NCBI GenBank assembly: GCA_016789345.1
Contig: JAEURG010000089.1
Span: 1-34,133, forward strand
DNA from: Anaerolineales bacterium
Lineage (GTDB): Bacteria > Chloroflexota > Anaerolineae > Anaerolineales > Villigracilaceae
Direction: 5' to 3'
DNA length: 34,133 bases
Numbering within the stretch: position 1 is the stretch's first letter; every line of letters starts with the position of its first letter. Below, one piece after another: positions 14,820 to 22,150 of this stretch. The notes under the pieces are model-generated. The model saw only the letters and a list, made by a program, of their open reading frames with translations. It was not told the DNA's origin and did not search any database. The translations under genes were made by a program, and so were the position numbers.

Positions 14820-16606
14820 TGAATACAGTTTATCTCAAAAAAGATAATGAATGGCTTACGTTTGAACATCCGCAAAAAATTATCACTACACAAAATATCA
14901 ACGAGGTGTGCGAAGCGTTAGAAAATGTCGAAGCGTTGGTCAATGATAAAAATTGGCACGCAGTTGGCTTTGTCAGCTATGAAGCGGCACGGGCATTTGA
15001 TTTTGCGTTGCAAACATTTGATTTAAATAATTTTCCACTCATTTGGTTTGGGTTTTATGAAAATCCAACAAGTCTTAAAAGTCTTACAGGTCTAAAAAGT
15101 CAGACCTTTCCGACCTTTAAGACCAATCAGACATCTAAGACTTATAACAACGCAATTGGAAAAATCAAAGATTACATTGCCAACGGAAAAACATATCAAG
15201 TCAACTACACCATGCGCCTCGTCTCTGACTTTGTGCCTGATTCTTTTTCCCTCTTCCTTCACCTCGCCCAGACTCAAAACAAATACGCCGCCTTTATAGA
15301 AACAGATGATTTTGCAATTTGTTCCGCTTCACCTGAATTATTTTTTGAGTTGAACGGCGAAACGATTTTTAGTAAGCCAATGAAAGGGACTATTAAACGA
15401 GGACGAACAACGAAAGAAGATTTAGTTAACTCGAATTGGCTACGCGCATCCGAAAAGAATCGTGCTGAAAATGTGATGATTGTTGACATGCTCCGTAATG
15501 ACTTGGGGAAAATTGCGCAAAGCGGCAGTGTGCATGTGCCAGAATTATTTGCAATTGAAAAATACCCGACACTTTTTCAAATGACATCCACAGTGGGAGC
15601 AAAAACAAATGCTTCGGTAACAAAAATTTTTTCGGCATTATTTCCATGTGCATCCATTACTGGTGCGCCAAAAGTCAGCACGATGAAAATTATCAAAGAG
15701 TTAGAGACAAGTCCGCGCAAAATTTATACAGGCAGTATTGGTTACATTTTTCCAAATCGCCAAGCACGATTCAATGTCGCCATTCGTACAGCCTTGATTG
15801 ATAAAAAAAATAAAACTGCCGAGTATGGTGTTGGTGGCGGCATTGTCTGGGATTCGGAAGATAAAGATGAATTTGAAGAAGCCTTACTTAAATCAAAGGT
15901 ATTAACCAATCCCCCACAGCCTGAATTTTCTTTGTTTGAAACTTTATTATGGACTAAAGACGAAGGATACTTTTTGTTAGATAAACATATCGCGCGCTTG
16001 AAAGATTCAGCAAGTTATTTTGATTTTGAGTTTTCGGAAGAGGAAGTGGAAAAAATGTTAAGTGAAGTTAGTGTCACCCTGAGCGATAGCGAAGGGTCTC
16101 TACCTAAGCAAACCGAGACTCTTCGGTCGCAACAATCGCTCCCTCAGAGTGACACAAAACGGGTAAAAATTATTTTAGATAAAAATGGGAACTTAACCAG
16201 CGAAGTAAAAGATTTTGATTTGCAAGAAAAAGTTTTCAAGGTTTGTCTTGCAAATCAACTTGTTAATTCAAATGATGTGTTTCTCTTTCACAAAACGACA
16301 CATCGAGAAGTTTATGAAAAATCTATGCAAACAGGTTTTGATGATGTTTTACTCTTCAATGAAAAAGATGAATGTACTGAATTTACTATTGGGAATTTAG
16401 TTGTTGAACAAAATGGAGAATTTTTTACTCCGCCCATTACTTGCGGACTATTAGCAGGTACTTTCAGAGAACATTTGCTTGAAACAGGAAAAATAAAAGA
16501 AAGAATTATTTATAAACATGAGTTAAATCAATTTGAGAAAATTTATTTGATTAATTCTGTTAGGAAATGGGTTGAGGTTGCATTAACCGTCCCGCAGGTT
16601 GGCTGA
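14819..16606 (+). CDS. pabBC: Aminodeoxychorismate synthase component I fused to aminodeoxychorismate lyase
   Basis: A 595-residue fusion for p-aminobenzoate synthesis in the folate pathway. Residues about 105-365 are the PabB domain: KPMKGTIKRG (186-195), ENVMIVDMLRNDLG (217-230), ITGAPKVSTMK (280-290), YTGSIGY (303-309) and the C-terminal GGGIVWDS. Residues about 370-595 are a fold-type IV PLP lyase (PabC) with the cofactor lysine in FHKTTHR (Lys492). The start is TTG with aagagg 5 nt upstream, and an in-frame stop at 14807 excludes longer forms. Two segments look inserted in frame: residues about 84-110 (15068-15145) and 419-445 (16073-16153), both made of repeat sequence. The stop lies in a hairpin. 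Confidence 0.93.
   Translation: MNTVYLKKDNEWLTFEHPQKIITTQNINEVCEALENVEALVNDKNWHAVGFVSYEAARAFDFALQTFDLNNFPLIWFGFYENPTSLKSLTGLKSQTFPTFKTNQTSKTYNNAIGKIKDYIANGKTYQVNYTMRLVSDFVPDSFSLFLHLAQTQNKYAAFIETDDFAICSASPELFFELNGETIFSKPMKGTIKRGRTTKEDLVNSNWLRASEKNRAENVMIVDMLRNDLGKIAQSGSVHVPELFAIEKYPTLFQMTSTVGAKTNASVTKIFSALFPCASITGAPKVSTMKIIKELETSPRKIYTGSIGYIFPNRQARFNVAIRTALIDKKNKTAEYGVGGGIVWDSEDKDEFEEALLKSKVLTNPPQPEFSLFETLLWTKDEGYFLLDKHIARLKDSASYFDFEFSEEEVEKMLSEVSVTLSDSEGSLPKQTETLRSQQSLPQSDTKRVKIILDKNGNLTSEVKDFDLQEKVFKVCLANQLVNSNDVFLFHKTTHREVYEKSMQTGFDDVLLFNEKDECTEFTIGNLVVEQNGEFFTPPITCGLLAGTFREHLLETGKIKERIIYKHELNQFEKIYLINSVRKWVEVALTVPQVG
15068..15145. repeat. In-frame repeat inside the PabB domain
   Basis: Made of gtctta/ggtcta/gacctt units that are mutually complementary (aagtcttaaaagtctt, ggtctaaaaagtcagacc, gacctttaagac), typical of a non-coding hairpin repeat. 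It encodes a Ser/Thr/Lys-rich linker before the conserved PabB core. Confidence 0.5.
16073..16153. repeat. 81-nt in-frame hairpin repeat inside the PabC domain
   Basis: gtcaccctgagcgatagcga begins and atcgctccctcagagtgac ends the element, which is an imperfect palindrome with gggtctc/gagactc inner arms. Exactly 27 codons long, it encodes a polar Ser/Gln/Leu-rich loop between the PabC helix ending EKMLSEV and the strand RVKIILDKNG. Confidence 0.75.
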
Positions 16607-16640
16607 TTTATTTTGTGTTTTTCAAATAACCTGCGGGACG
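16588..16640. terminator. Perfect 13-bp inverted repeat at the end of pabBC
   Basis: cgtcccgcaggtt (16588-16600) pairs with aacctgcgggacg (16628-16640) across a 27-nt loop. The pabBC stop is inside the loop and the converging lipoprotein gene ends 8 nt away. It probably limits read-through on both strands, but there is no clean T-tract, so a dispersed repeat is equally possible. Confidence 0.5.
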
Positions 16641-16647
16641 TTCTTAG

Positions 16648-17112
16648 TTACACATCTTGCAAAGTAATTGTTACGTTCACAGTGCCATCACCTAAATCTA
16701 CACCTTGAATGACCACCGCCTTGCCGCTTGGGTCGCCGTCAAAGACCATGCTGAAAACGCCATCTGAAACAACCGTGAGTAAATCTCTCTCAGTTAATCC
16801 TTGTTTGCCATATTCATCACGATAAAATGACATGACTTCGTCAAGGCTAAGTTTGGTTTGATAATTGACTGTACCTGCGACATCAAAAACATTTGTCGCA
16901 TCGGAAGGTATGGGGAATTCTGAGTTGCCAAAAGAAGGATTCGATTCTCCTGATTCTGTAGACGGTTCTTCGGTTTCCGAGTCACCACCTGAATATTCAA
17001 ATGACGGCAATTCTTCCTGTGTGTTGCTGTCTCCACCACCTGTAATTGTTTGACAGGCAAGCGAGGCGAGAATCAATATCAAAATGGCTATATACGCGCG
17101 TTTGTTTTTCAT
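16648..17112 (-). CDS. Small lipoprotein, unknown function
   Basis: A 154-residue protein with a clear lipoprotein signal: basic start MKNKR, hydrophobic stretch and lipobox LASLAC (Cys20). A Gly/Ser/Glu-rich linker (about 21-65) leads to a compact C-terminal domain of about 85 residues (FPIPSDATNVFDV...VTITLQDV). I do not recognise the domain. It is anchored outside the membrane. A ribosome-binding site (aaggag) precedes the ATG, and a TATAAT at 17135-17140 on the same strand is a good -10. Confidence 0.8.
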   Translation of the reverse strand: MKNKRAYIAILILILASLACQTITGGGDSNTQEELPSFEYSGGDSETEEPSTESGESNPSFGNSEFPIPSDATNVFDVAGTVNYQTKLSLDEVMSFYRDEYGKQGLTERDLLTVVSDGVFSMVFDGDPSGKAVVIQGVDLGDGTVNVTITLQDV

Positions 17113-17134
17113 CTTCTTTTCTCCTTTAGTGATG

Positions 17135-17140
17135 ATTATA
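17135..17140 (-). promoter_or_regulatory. -10 box of the lipoprotein gene
   Basis: A perfect TATAAT on the minus strand about 22 nt upstream of the ATG, leaving room for the aaggag ribosome-binding site. A weak TTAACT lies 16 nt further upstream as a possible -35. Confidence 0.45.
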
Positions 17141-17244
17141 TAGATGTAAAAGAAAAAGTTAATCCCCCATTTAGTATATTAAACATCAGCCAAGAAAAAA
17201 GTTGATGAAACAGAATCAATTATCCGCTAGAAGCGAGGCGTTAA

Positions 17245-17281
17245 ACCAAAAAGTGGATGAGTCAAACAGACTCATCCACTT
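17245..17281 (-). terminator. Intrinsic terminator of the permease gene
   Basis: A perfect 13-bp stem, aagtggatgagtc / gactcatccactt (17251-17263 and 17269-17281), with a 5-nt loop. On the minus strand it is followed by a run of T residues. It begins 12 nt after the permease stop. Confidence 0.88.
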
Positions 17282-17293
17282 TATCAAAACAAA

Positions 17294-18748
17294 TTAGTTA
17301 TCTACTGGGGGTTTGAAGATTAGGAATACTGCATTCACTAAAATTCCTAATACTGCCGCAGTGGCAATGGCTGGCAAGCCGCTGGGGAAAATGCCTTGCA
17401 AAATCGGAATGGGCAAAGAACCGCCTGGGAAACCGATGTTGCCACCAATACCGACAACCATAATTACAGCACCAACTGCTAAGTTGCGCGGATTAAACAT
17501 GCTGACTTTGTGTTCTTGCATGAGTGCAATGCCTTGCATACCAATTGCACCAAAAAGATAAATGGCTAAACCACCACTTACTGCCAATGGCACAGTTTGA
17601 ATGAGACCAGCAAGTTTACCAATAAAACCAAGCAACACTGCAATAACACCCGCCGCAATTAATGCAGGACCAGAATAGTTGCGGGTGATTGCCATGAGTG
17701 AGTTGTTTTCACCATAGTTTGTACCAGCAGTTGCACCGAGCATACCTTTGAGTGTGTCATCCACACCATCTAATACAAGGTTGAAGCCGATGTGTTTATC
17801 AAGATTATATTTTTCACGTCCGCTGTCTTCAGCAAAACGGTCAACATATAAACTGATTTGATACAAGTGCGCGGTTGATTCTGGAATGGTTGCAATTGCC
17901 ATTACTGCTACGCTGAAAATTGCAGTGGCAACCATTGCACCTGTAAAAGATGGGAAGGTGAAGTTTGGCACAGCAAACCACGGAGCGGCGGCAAATGGAG
18001 CAAATTGGTCTGGGTTTGGAGCAATTAGCATAGATGAAACATACCCAACAATTGCGCCGAGCAATACAGGAATCATACCCATAAAACCACTGGCTTGCAG
18101 ATAGACCGAGAAGAAAATTGTAGCCAGCAAAGTGATAATGGCAACCGCCCAGTTTGCACCTGCTAAATCTAATGCGGCAAAAGCCAAACCGAAACCGATA
18201 ATGGCGGCTACAGAACCTGTCACAATCGGAGGCAGAACTCTATCAATGGCATCTTTACCAACTGATTGAATGACTAAACCGATGATGATATTCAACAAAC
18301 CTGTCACAACAATACCTGCTTGAATCGTGCTAATCACATTGTCTGGCAAGGGAGTGCCAAATGCAGGTAGGCTTCCAGTCATTTGTTGAGCAATCGTTAA
18401 ATACGCCGCAATATAACTAAAGCTGGAACCATAAAATAGTGGAATAAATTTTCCAATGCGCCACTTAGAAAGCAACAGAGCCACAATTGTGCCAAGCCCT
18501 GAAACCGTTAGCACCACACCAACATGAAAACCACACAATGCCGCTACAAACGCCGTAGCAGGGAACATCGTCAGCACATGTTGAAAACCTAAAAGAATCG
18601 TCTGTCCCATGGGTGGGTTATCATTGGGCAGATACCCCATCACATTATTATTTTTCGCCATCGTCATTTCTCCTGTTGTTGATTTTGATGATTTAGAAAC
18701 ACTAGCCTTTGGCTTACTTGTTTTGCTTACTTTCTTTTTTGTTGCCAT
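17294..18748 (-). CDS. NCS2 family uracil/xanthine permease
   Basis: A 484-residue nucleobase:cation symporter-2 type transporter with about 12-14 hydrophobic segments. The entry motif GQTILLGFQHVLTMFPATAF and the segments GNIGFPGGSLP and GANYGENNS-like TNYGENNSLMAITRNYSG (the NCS2 substrate region) support a nucleobase carrier; uracil or xanthine/urate are the usual substrates. Before the core there is an unusual N-terminal tail of about 25 residues rich in Lys and Ser. The ATG at 18748 has ggag at 8 nt spacing; a second ATG at 18661 also has ggag at 8 nt spacing and would remove the tail. The gene is divergent from the molybdenum hydroxylase operon, which suggests its substrate feeds that pathway. 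Confidence 0.93.
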   Translation of the reverse strand: MATKKKVSKTSKPKASVSKSSKSTTGEMTMAKNNNVMGYLPNDNPPMGQTILLGFQHVLTMFPATAFVAALCGFHVGVVLTVSGLGTIVALLLSKWRIGKFIPLFYGSSFSYIAAYLTIAQQMTGSLPAFGTPLPDNVISTIQAGIVVTGLLNIIIGLVIQSVGKDAIDRVLPPIVTGSVAAIIGFGLAFAALDLAGANWAVAIITLLATIFFSVYLQASGFMGMIPVLLGAIVGYVSSMLIAPNPDQFAPFAAAPWFAVPNFTFPSFTGAMVATAIFSVAVMAIATIPESTAHLYQISLYVDRFAEDSGREKYNLDKHIGFNLVLDGVDDTLKGMLGATAGTNYGENNSLMAITRNYSGPALIAAGVIAVLLGFIGKLAGLIQTVPLAVSGGLAIYLFGAIGMQGIALMQEHKVSMFNPRNLAVGAVIMVVGIGGNIGFPGGSLPIPILQGIFPSGLPAIATAAVLGILVNAVFLIFKPPVDN

Positions 18749-18749
18749 T

Positions 18750-18800
18750 TTACATTCTCCTTTCCTTGAAAACAAAAACTTTTGAATCAGCAATTCTCAA
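18750..18800 (-). CDS. Possible 16-codon leader ORF upstream of the permease
   Basis: A complete consensus ribosome-binding site, GGAGGTGATT (18802-18811 on the minus strand), precedes a TTG at 18800 by 6 nt. The frame reads 16 codons, ending in ATG-TAA, and the stop is 1 nt before the permease ATG. It could be a coupling or regulatory leader peptide. Alternatively the strong site drives an in-frame TTG at 18793 that would add 15 residues to the permease. Confidence 0.4.
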   Translation of the reverse strand: MRIADSKVFVFKERRM

Positions 18801-18811
18801 TAATCACCTCC

Positions 18812-19038
18812 AACAAAAATCGCCATGCATTTCAGGCACAGCGATAGAAAAGAACGTGATATTAGACTCACCCACAATGAGTCGATTTTCAGTACATACA
18901 CTAAAACCAGATGGAGGGAAGCGCATGTTACCTTAAATAACACATTGATTTATCTACAGATACGCATTTTTTTGATGAAAATCCGCTTCATACTGACCTC
19001 CCACCTGTTCCTGTTTAGACACATTATCTTCACTTCAT
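18812..19038. other. Divergent control region, permease / hydroxylase operon
   Basis: About 230 nt of non-coding sequence between the leader ORF and the coxG promoter. I see an inverted repeat gactca-n7-tgagtc (18865-18870 with 18878-18883) that could be an operator, and no recognisable riboswitch or RNA gene. The position makes it the likely control point for the whole catabolic locus. Confidence 0.3.
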
Positions 19039-19068
19039 TTGACTTCCACAATATCCTTGTGCTAAACT
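19039..19068 (+). promoter_or_regulatory. Promoter of the coxG-coxL operon
   Basis: TTGACT (19039-19044), 18-nt spacer, TAAACT (19063-19068). The -10 ends 8 nt before the coxG ATG and there is no Shine-Dalgarno, so the first gene of the operon may be translated from a leaderless message. Confidence 0.5.
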
Positions 19069-19076
19069 CCAAGCCT

Positions 19077-19532
19077 ATGCAACTCAAAGGCGATGTAACT
19101 ATCAAAGCACCACGCAAAAAAGTTTGGGATTTTTTAACAGACCCCAATCAACTCGCACAATGCGTGCCGGGTATTGAATCGGTTGAAGAAATTGAAAAAT
19201 TAAAAAAATATCGCGGCGTTGTTTCCGTTGGGTTAGGTTCAGTCAAAGCAAAATTTAATGGCGAAGTAGATATTCTCGAATTAAGCGAACCCAATTTTGC
19301 AAAACTCAAAGCACATGGCAAAGCCACAGGTAGCACAGCCGACGCCATCAGCGAAATGAAAATGTCCGATGCACCCGATAATTCGACACTTGTAGAATGG
19401 ACAGCCGACATTAACGTCTCAGGTCAATTGGCGAGTTTGGTGTCAAGGCTTATGGTTCCTGTTTCTCAAAAATTAGCAGGCGTGTTTTATGATGAAGTGA
19501 AAAAGAGGATAGAAGGAAATACCGGTGGTTGA
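19077..19532 (+). CDS. coxG: CoxG-family SRPBCC protein
   Basis: A 151-residue single-domain SRPBCC (Bet v 1-like) protein of the CoxG type. It opens MQLKGDVTIKAPRKKVWDFL and includes LAQCVPGIESVEEI, VSVGLGSVKAKFNGEV and a C-terminal amphipathic helix; this is the standard CoxG layout. CoxG helps attach carbon-monoxide-dehydrogenase-type molybdenum enzymes to the membrane; the same role is likely for the hydroxylase encoded here. I chose the ATG at 19077 because it gives the normal length; the frame upstream is open but lacks similarity to anything. The last three codons are part of the inverted repeat that follows. Confidence 0.9.
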   Translation: MQLKGDVTIKAPRKKVWDFLTDPNQLAQCVPGIESVEEIEKLKKYRGVVSVGLGSVKAKFNGEVDILELSEPNFAKLKAHGKATGSTADAISEMKMSDAPDNSTLVEWTADINVSGQLASLVSRLMVPVSQKLAGVFYDEVKKRIEGNTGG

Positions 19533-19571
19533 GTAGTTCCGAGCGATAGCGAGGAACGTATCGAAACCACC
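19524..19571. repeat. 48-nt hairpin repeat, family D, copy 1
   Basis: ggtggttgagtagttccgag ... gaggaacgtatcgaaaccacc folds into a hairpin. An inverted relative lies 45 nt downstream. The coxG stop codon lies in it. Confidence 0.8.
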
Positions 19572-19616
19572 AGTAAGCAAAGCAATTTTTGTTATATAAA
19601 ATACTTATCACATACT

Positions 19617-19664
19617 CTGGTCTCGATACGCCCTTCGCAAAGTTCGCTCAGGGCTACTCGACCA
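19617..19664. repeat. 48-nt hairpin repeat, family D, copy 2 (inverted)
   Basis: ctggtctcgatacgcccttc ... gggctactcgaccag is the reverse-complement relative of copy 1, with paired changes in the outer stem and the ttcc/ggaa inner stem. Read in the xdhC frame it gives LDTPFAKFAQGYSTS, which is repeat translation and not part of XdhC. Confidence 0.8.
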
Positions 19665-19675
19665 GCAGAATACTT

Positions 19676-20776
19676 ATGCGCGATATTTTGAACGATATCG
19701 AAAAATGGATAGACACGGGGGAAACCATTGCGCTTGCCACCGTGATTCAAACGTGGGGTTCATCACCAAGAAAAGTTGGCTCACACATGGCATTCACCTT
19801 AAGTGGAAAAATCACAGGCTCTGTCAGTGGCGGATGTGTAGAGAATGCAGTTATTGAGGCGGGTTATCAAGTATTAAAAAATAATCACCCACAACTTTTA
19901 CATTTTGGCGTAGCAGATGAAGCCGCATGGGGAGTCGGTTTGGCTTGTGGCGGAAGTATTGATATTTTTGTCAATGTACTTAATCAAGAATTTTTTCAAC
20001 ATCTGAAATCTATTCATAGTAATGAAAGTTCAGCAATTCATGTCACTGCAATTCGTGGTTCAGACAAATTGCTTGGAAAAGAAATCATCATTACAGAAGA
20101 TAAAGAAGTTTTTGGCTCCATCGGCAACGAATGGGACAAGCAAGTGTTAAATCTGGCAATGGAATCTTTATCACAAAGAGTCTCTCGCCGCGTTGAATTA
20201 GTTGAATTAAATGAATATATTGAAATTTTCATAGAAATGATTCAGCTTGCTCCCACTTTAGTTATTGTTGGCGGAGTCCATATCTCAATTGCATTGGTCT
20301 CTCTAGCAAAAACGCTCGGCTATCAAACCATCGTCATTGACCCGCGCAAGGCTTGGGGAAATGAAACCAGATTTCCAAATGTGGATATATTGATTCAGTC
20401 ATGGATTGATGATGCGTTTGATAAAGTTAATATCAATTCTTCAACTGCGATTGCTGTTTTGACTCACGACCCAAAAATTGATGACCCTGCAATAAAAATC
20501 GCATTGAACAGTTCAGCATTTTATGTCGGTGCATTGGGAAGTAAAACTACGAATGCGAAACGCAATCAAAGATTATTAGATGATGGTGTAAGTGAATCGC
20601 AAATCAACAAAATCCATGCGCCGATTGGTTTGGATATTGGCGCACAAAATCCAGAAGAAATTGCGTTAGCCATTATGTCGGAAGTAGTAAAAAGTTACAG
20701 GAAACAGAATCAAACAGAAATCAAGAATAAAGCGCAATCTCCAATCTCTAATTCTCTAATCTCTGAGGTTTTATGA
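19676..20776 (+). CDS. xdhC: XdhC/CoxF-family molybdenum cofactor insertion and maturation protein
   Basis: XdhC proteins bind molybdenum cofactor, help its sulfuration and insert it into xanthine-dehydrogenase-type enzymes. The 366 residues have the N-terminal XdhC/CoxI motif GSSPRKVGSHMAF and SGSVSGGCVENAV-like ITGSVSGGCVENAV, then a C-terminal Rossmann domain (LVIVGGVHISIALV, VIDPRKAW, YVGALGSK). I chose the ATG at 19676; the frame is open 29 codons further upstream, but those codons are a dispersed repeat. The C-terminal tail SPISNSLISEVL is encoded by heptamer repeat (20735-20769). The stop overlaps the next ATG (ATGA), so translation is coupled. Confidence 0.92.
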   Translation: MRDILNDIEKWIDTGETIALATVIQTWGSSPRKVGSHMAFTLSGKITGSVSGGCVENAVIEAGYQVLKNNHPQLLHFGVADEAAWGVGLACGGSIDIFVNVLNQEFFQHLKSIHSNESSAIHVTAIRGSDKLLGKEIIITEDKEVFGSIGNEWDKQVLNLAMESLSQRVSRRVELVELNEYIEIFIEMIQLAPTLVIVGGVHISIALVSLAKTLGYQTIVIDPRKAWGNETRFPNVDILIQSWIDDAFDKVNINSSTAIAVLTHDPKIDDPAIKIALNSSAFYVGALGSKTTNAKRNQRLLDDGVSESQINKIHAPIGLDIGAQNPEEIALAIMSEVVKSYRKQNQTEIKNKAQSPISNSLISEVL

Positions 20777-21651
20777 AACCTGCTCCATTTGAGTATCATG
20801 CTCCGAGTTCCATCGAAGAAGTTTTAGATTTGAAACATCAATATGGTGATGATGCTAAGTTTTTAGCGGGCGGACAAAGCCTTGTGCCTGCCATGAATTT
20901 TCGCATTGTGCAACCCAGTGTGTTGATTGATTTGAATCGTGTGAGTGAATTAAGTTTTATCAAAGAAGATAAAAATGTGATTCGAGTGGGTTCAATGGCG
21001 CGTGAACGACATTTGGAATTTGATAAAGCGATTCAAAAACATACGCCATTATTACATGAAGCCGTTCCATTTATTGCGCATCCACAAATAAGAAATCGTG
21101 GAACGATTGGCGGCAGCATTGTCAACGCTGACCCTGCGGCTGAATTACCAGTGTTGATGTTGGCATTGAATGCCAGATTGAAAGCGAAAAATAAAAATGC
21201 TGAACGCTGGATTGATGCAAAAGATTTTTTTGCAGGCATGTTCACTACTGCACTTGAACCTGATGAAGTGTTGGTTGAAATTGAATTGCCTTTTGCTAAA
21301 AAAAATACAGGTTGGTCATTTATGGAAGTTGCACCGCGTTCTGGTGATTACGCCATGATGGGCGTGGCTACGTTAATCACGTTGGATAAAAATAAAAAAT
21401 GTAAATCTGCAAAGTTGGTTTATTTGAATGCAGGCGATGGACCTGTAGAAGCAGTTGAAGCAGAAAAACTTTTGGAAGGTGAAGTTTTGAATGATACATT
21501 GATTGAATCTGCTGCATTACATACTAGCGAAAAAGAAATTAATCCATTTGGAAATATTCATGCTTCAATAGATTTTCAAAGACATTTGGCAAATTCATTA
21601 ACGAAGAAAACTTTAAAACAAGCCTTGCAACGCGCGGAGGAAAATTTTTAA
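20773..21651 (+). CDS. Molybdenum hydroxylase FAD-binding medium subunit (CoxM type)
   Basis: The FAD subunit that accepts electrons from the 2Fe-2S subunit. The 292 residues show FEYHAPSSIEEVL at the N-terminus, the two FAD motifs AGGQSL (about 37-42) and TIGGS (about 114-118) and the CoxM C-terminal domain from about residue 175. The length matches CoxM/CutM (about 285-290). It overlaps xdhC by 4 nt and coxS by 1 nt (TAATG), so the three genes form a tight translational unit. The substrate is set by the large subunit, encoded 5.6 kb downstream. Confidence 0.95.
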   Translation: MKPAPFEYHAPSSIEEVLDLKHQYGDDAKFLAGGQSLVPAMNFRIVQPSVLIDLNRVSELSFIKEDKNVIRVGSMARERHLEFDKAIQKHTPLLHEAVPFIAHPQIRNRGTIGGSIVNADPAAELPVLMLALNARLKAKNKNAERWIDAKDFFAGMFTTALEPDEVLVEIELPFAKKNTGWSFMEVAPRSGDYAMMGVATLITLDKNKKCKSAKLVYLNAGDGPVEAVEAEKLLEGEVLNDTLIESAALHTSEKEINPFGNIHASIDFQRHLANSLTKKTLKQALQRAEENF

Positions 21652-22127
21652 TGTCACAAAAACTTTCCGTCACTGTTACTGTTAATGGAACAGAATATAC
21701 AAAAGAAGTAGAACCAAGAATGTTGTTGAGTGATTTTTTACGCCACGAACTTGGATTAACTGGTACACACGTTGGTTGTGAGCATGGAGTTTGTGGAGCA
21801 TGTACGATTATGTTCGATGGTGAATCGGCGCGTTCATGTTTAACATTCGCAGTCCAAGCCGATGGACATGAAATTACTACGGTTGAAGGGCTTGCTCCTG
21901 ATAAAGATAACTTACATCCATTACAACAAGCATTTTGGGAAGCACATGGCTTGCAATGCGGTTATTGCACACCAGGAATTTTGATGAGCATGATTCCGTT
22001 CTTGAAACAAAATCCCAACCCAACCGAAGATGAAATCCGCCATGCACTTTCAGGCAATTTATGCCGTTGCACAGGCTATCAACACATTGTGGATGCGGTC
22101 AAACTTGCGGCAGAGAAGATGAAGTAA
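21651..22127 (+). CDS. Molybdenum hydroxylase 2Fe-2S small subunit (CoxS type)
   Basis: Carries electrons from the molybdenum site to FAD. The 158 residues have the plant-ferredoxin cluster ligands Cys43, Cys48, Cys51 and Cys63 (CEHGVCGACT) and the second cluster ligands Cys103, Cys106, Cys138 and Cys140 (CGYCTPG, LCRCTGY). All eight cysteines are present. The start overlaps the coxM stop. The large subunit does not follow directly; four catabolic genes come first. Confidence 0.96.
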   Translation: MSQKLSVTVTVNGTEYTKEVEPRMLLSDFLRHELGLTGTHVGCEHGVCGACTIMFDGESARSCLTFAVQADGHEITTVEGLAPDKDNLHPLQQAFWEAHGLQCGYCTPGILMSMIPFLKQNPNPTEDEIRHALSGNLCRCTGYQHIVDAVKLAAEKMK

Positions 22128-22150
22128 TTGGACACTAGAGATTAGAGACT

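Noticed and set aside
18812..19038. Purine or other riboswitch in front of the permease
   Set aside because: I could not find the conserved loop sequences of purine, PRPP or preQ1 riboswitches; only a small gactca/tgagtc palindrome and a leader ORF are seen. A covariance search would decide.
18825..19076. 84-codon N-terminal extension of CoxG
   Set aside because: The extension has no similarity to CoxG, contains the probable promoter, and makes the protein much longer than the family.
19589..19675. Longer XdhC N-terminus
   Set aside because: These 29 codons come from a dispersed hairpin repeat and have no counterpart in XdhC proteins; the ATG at 19676 gives the normal start.
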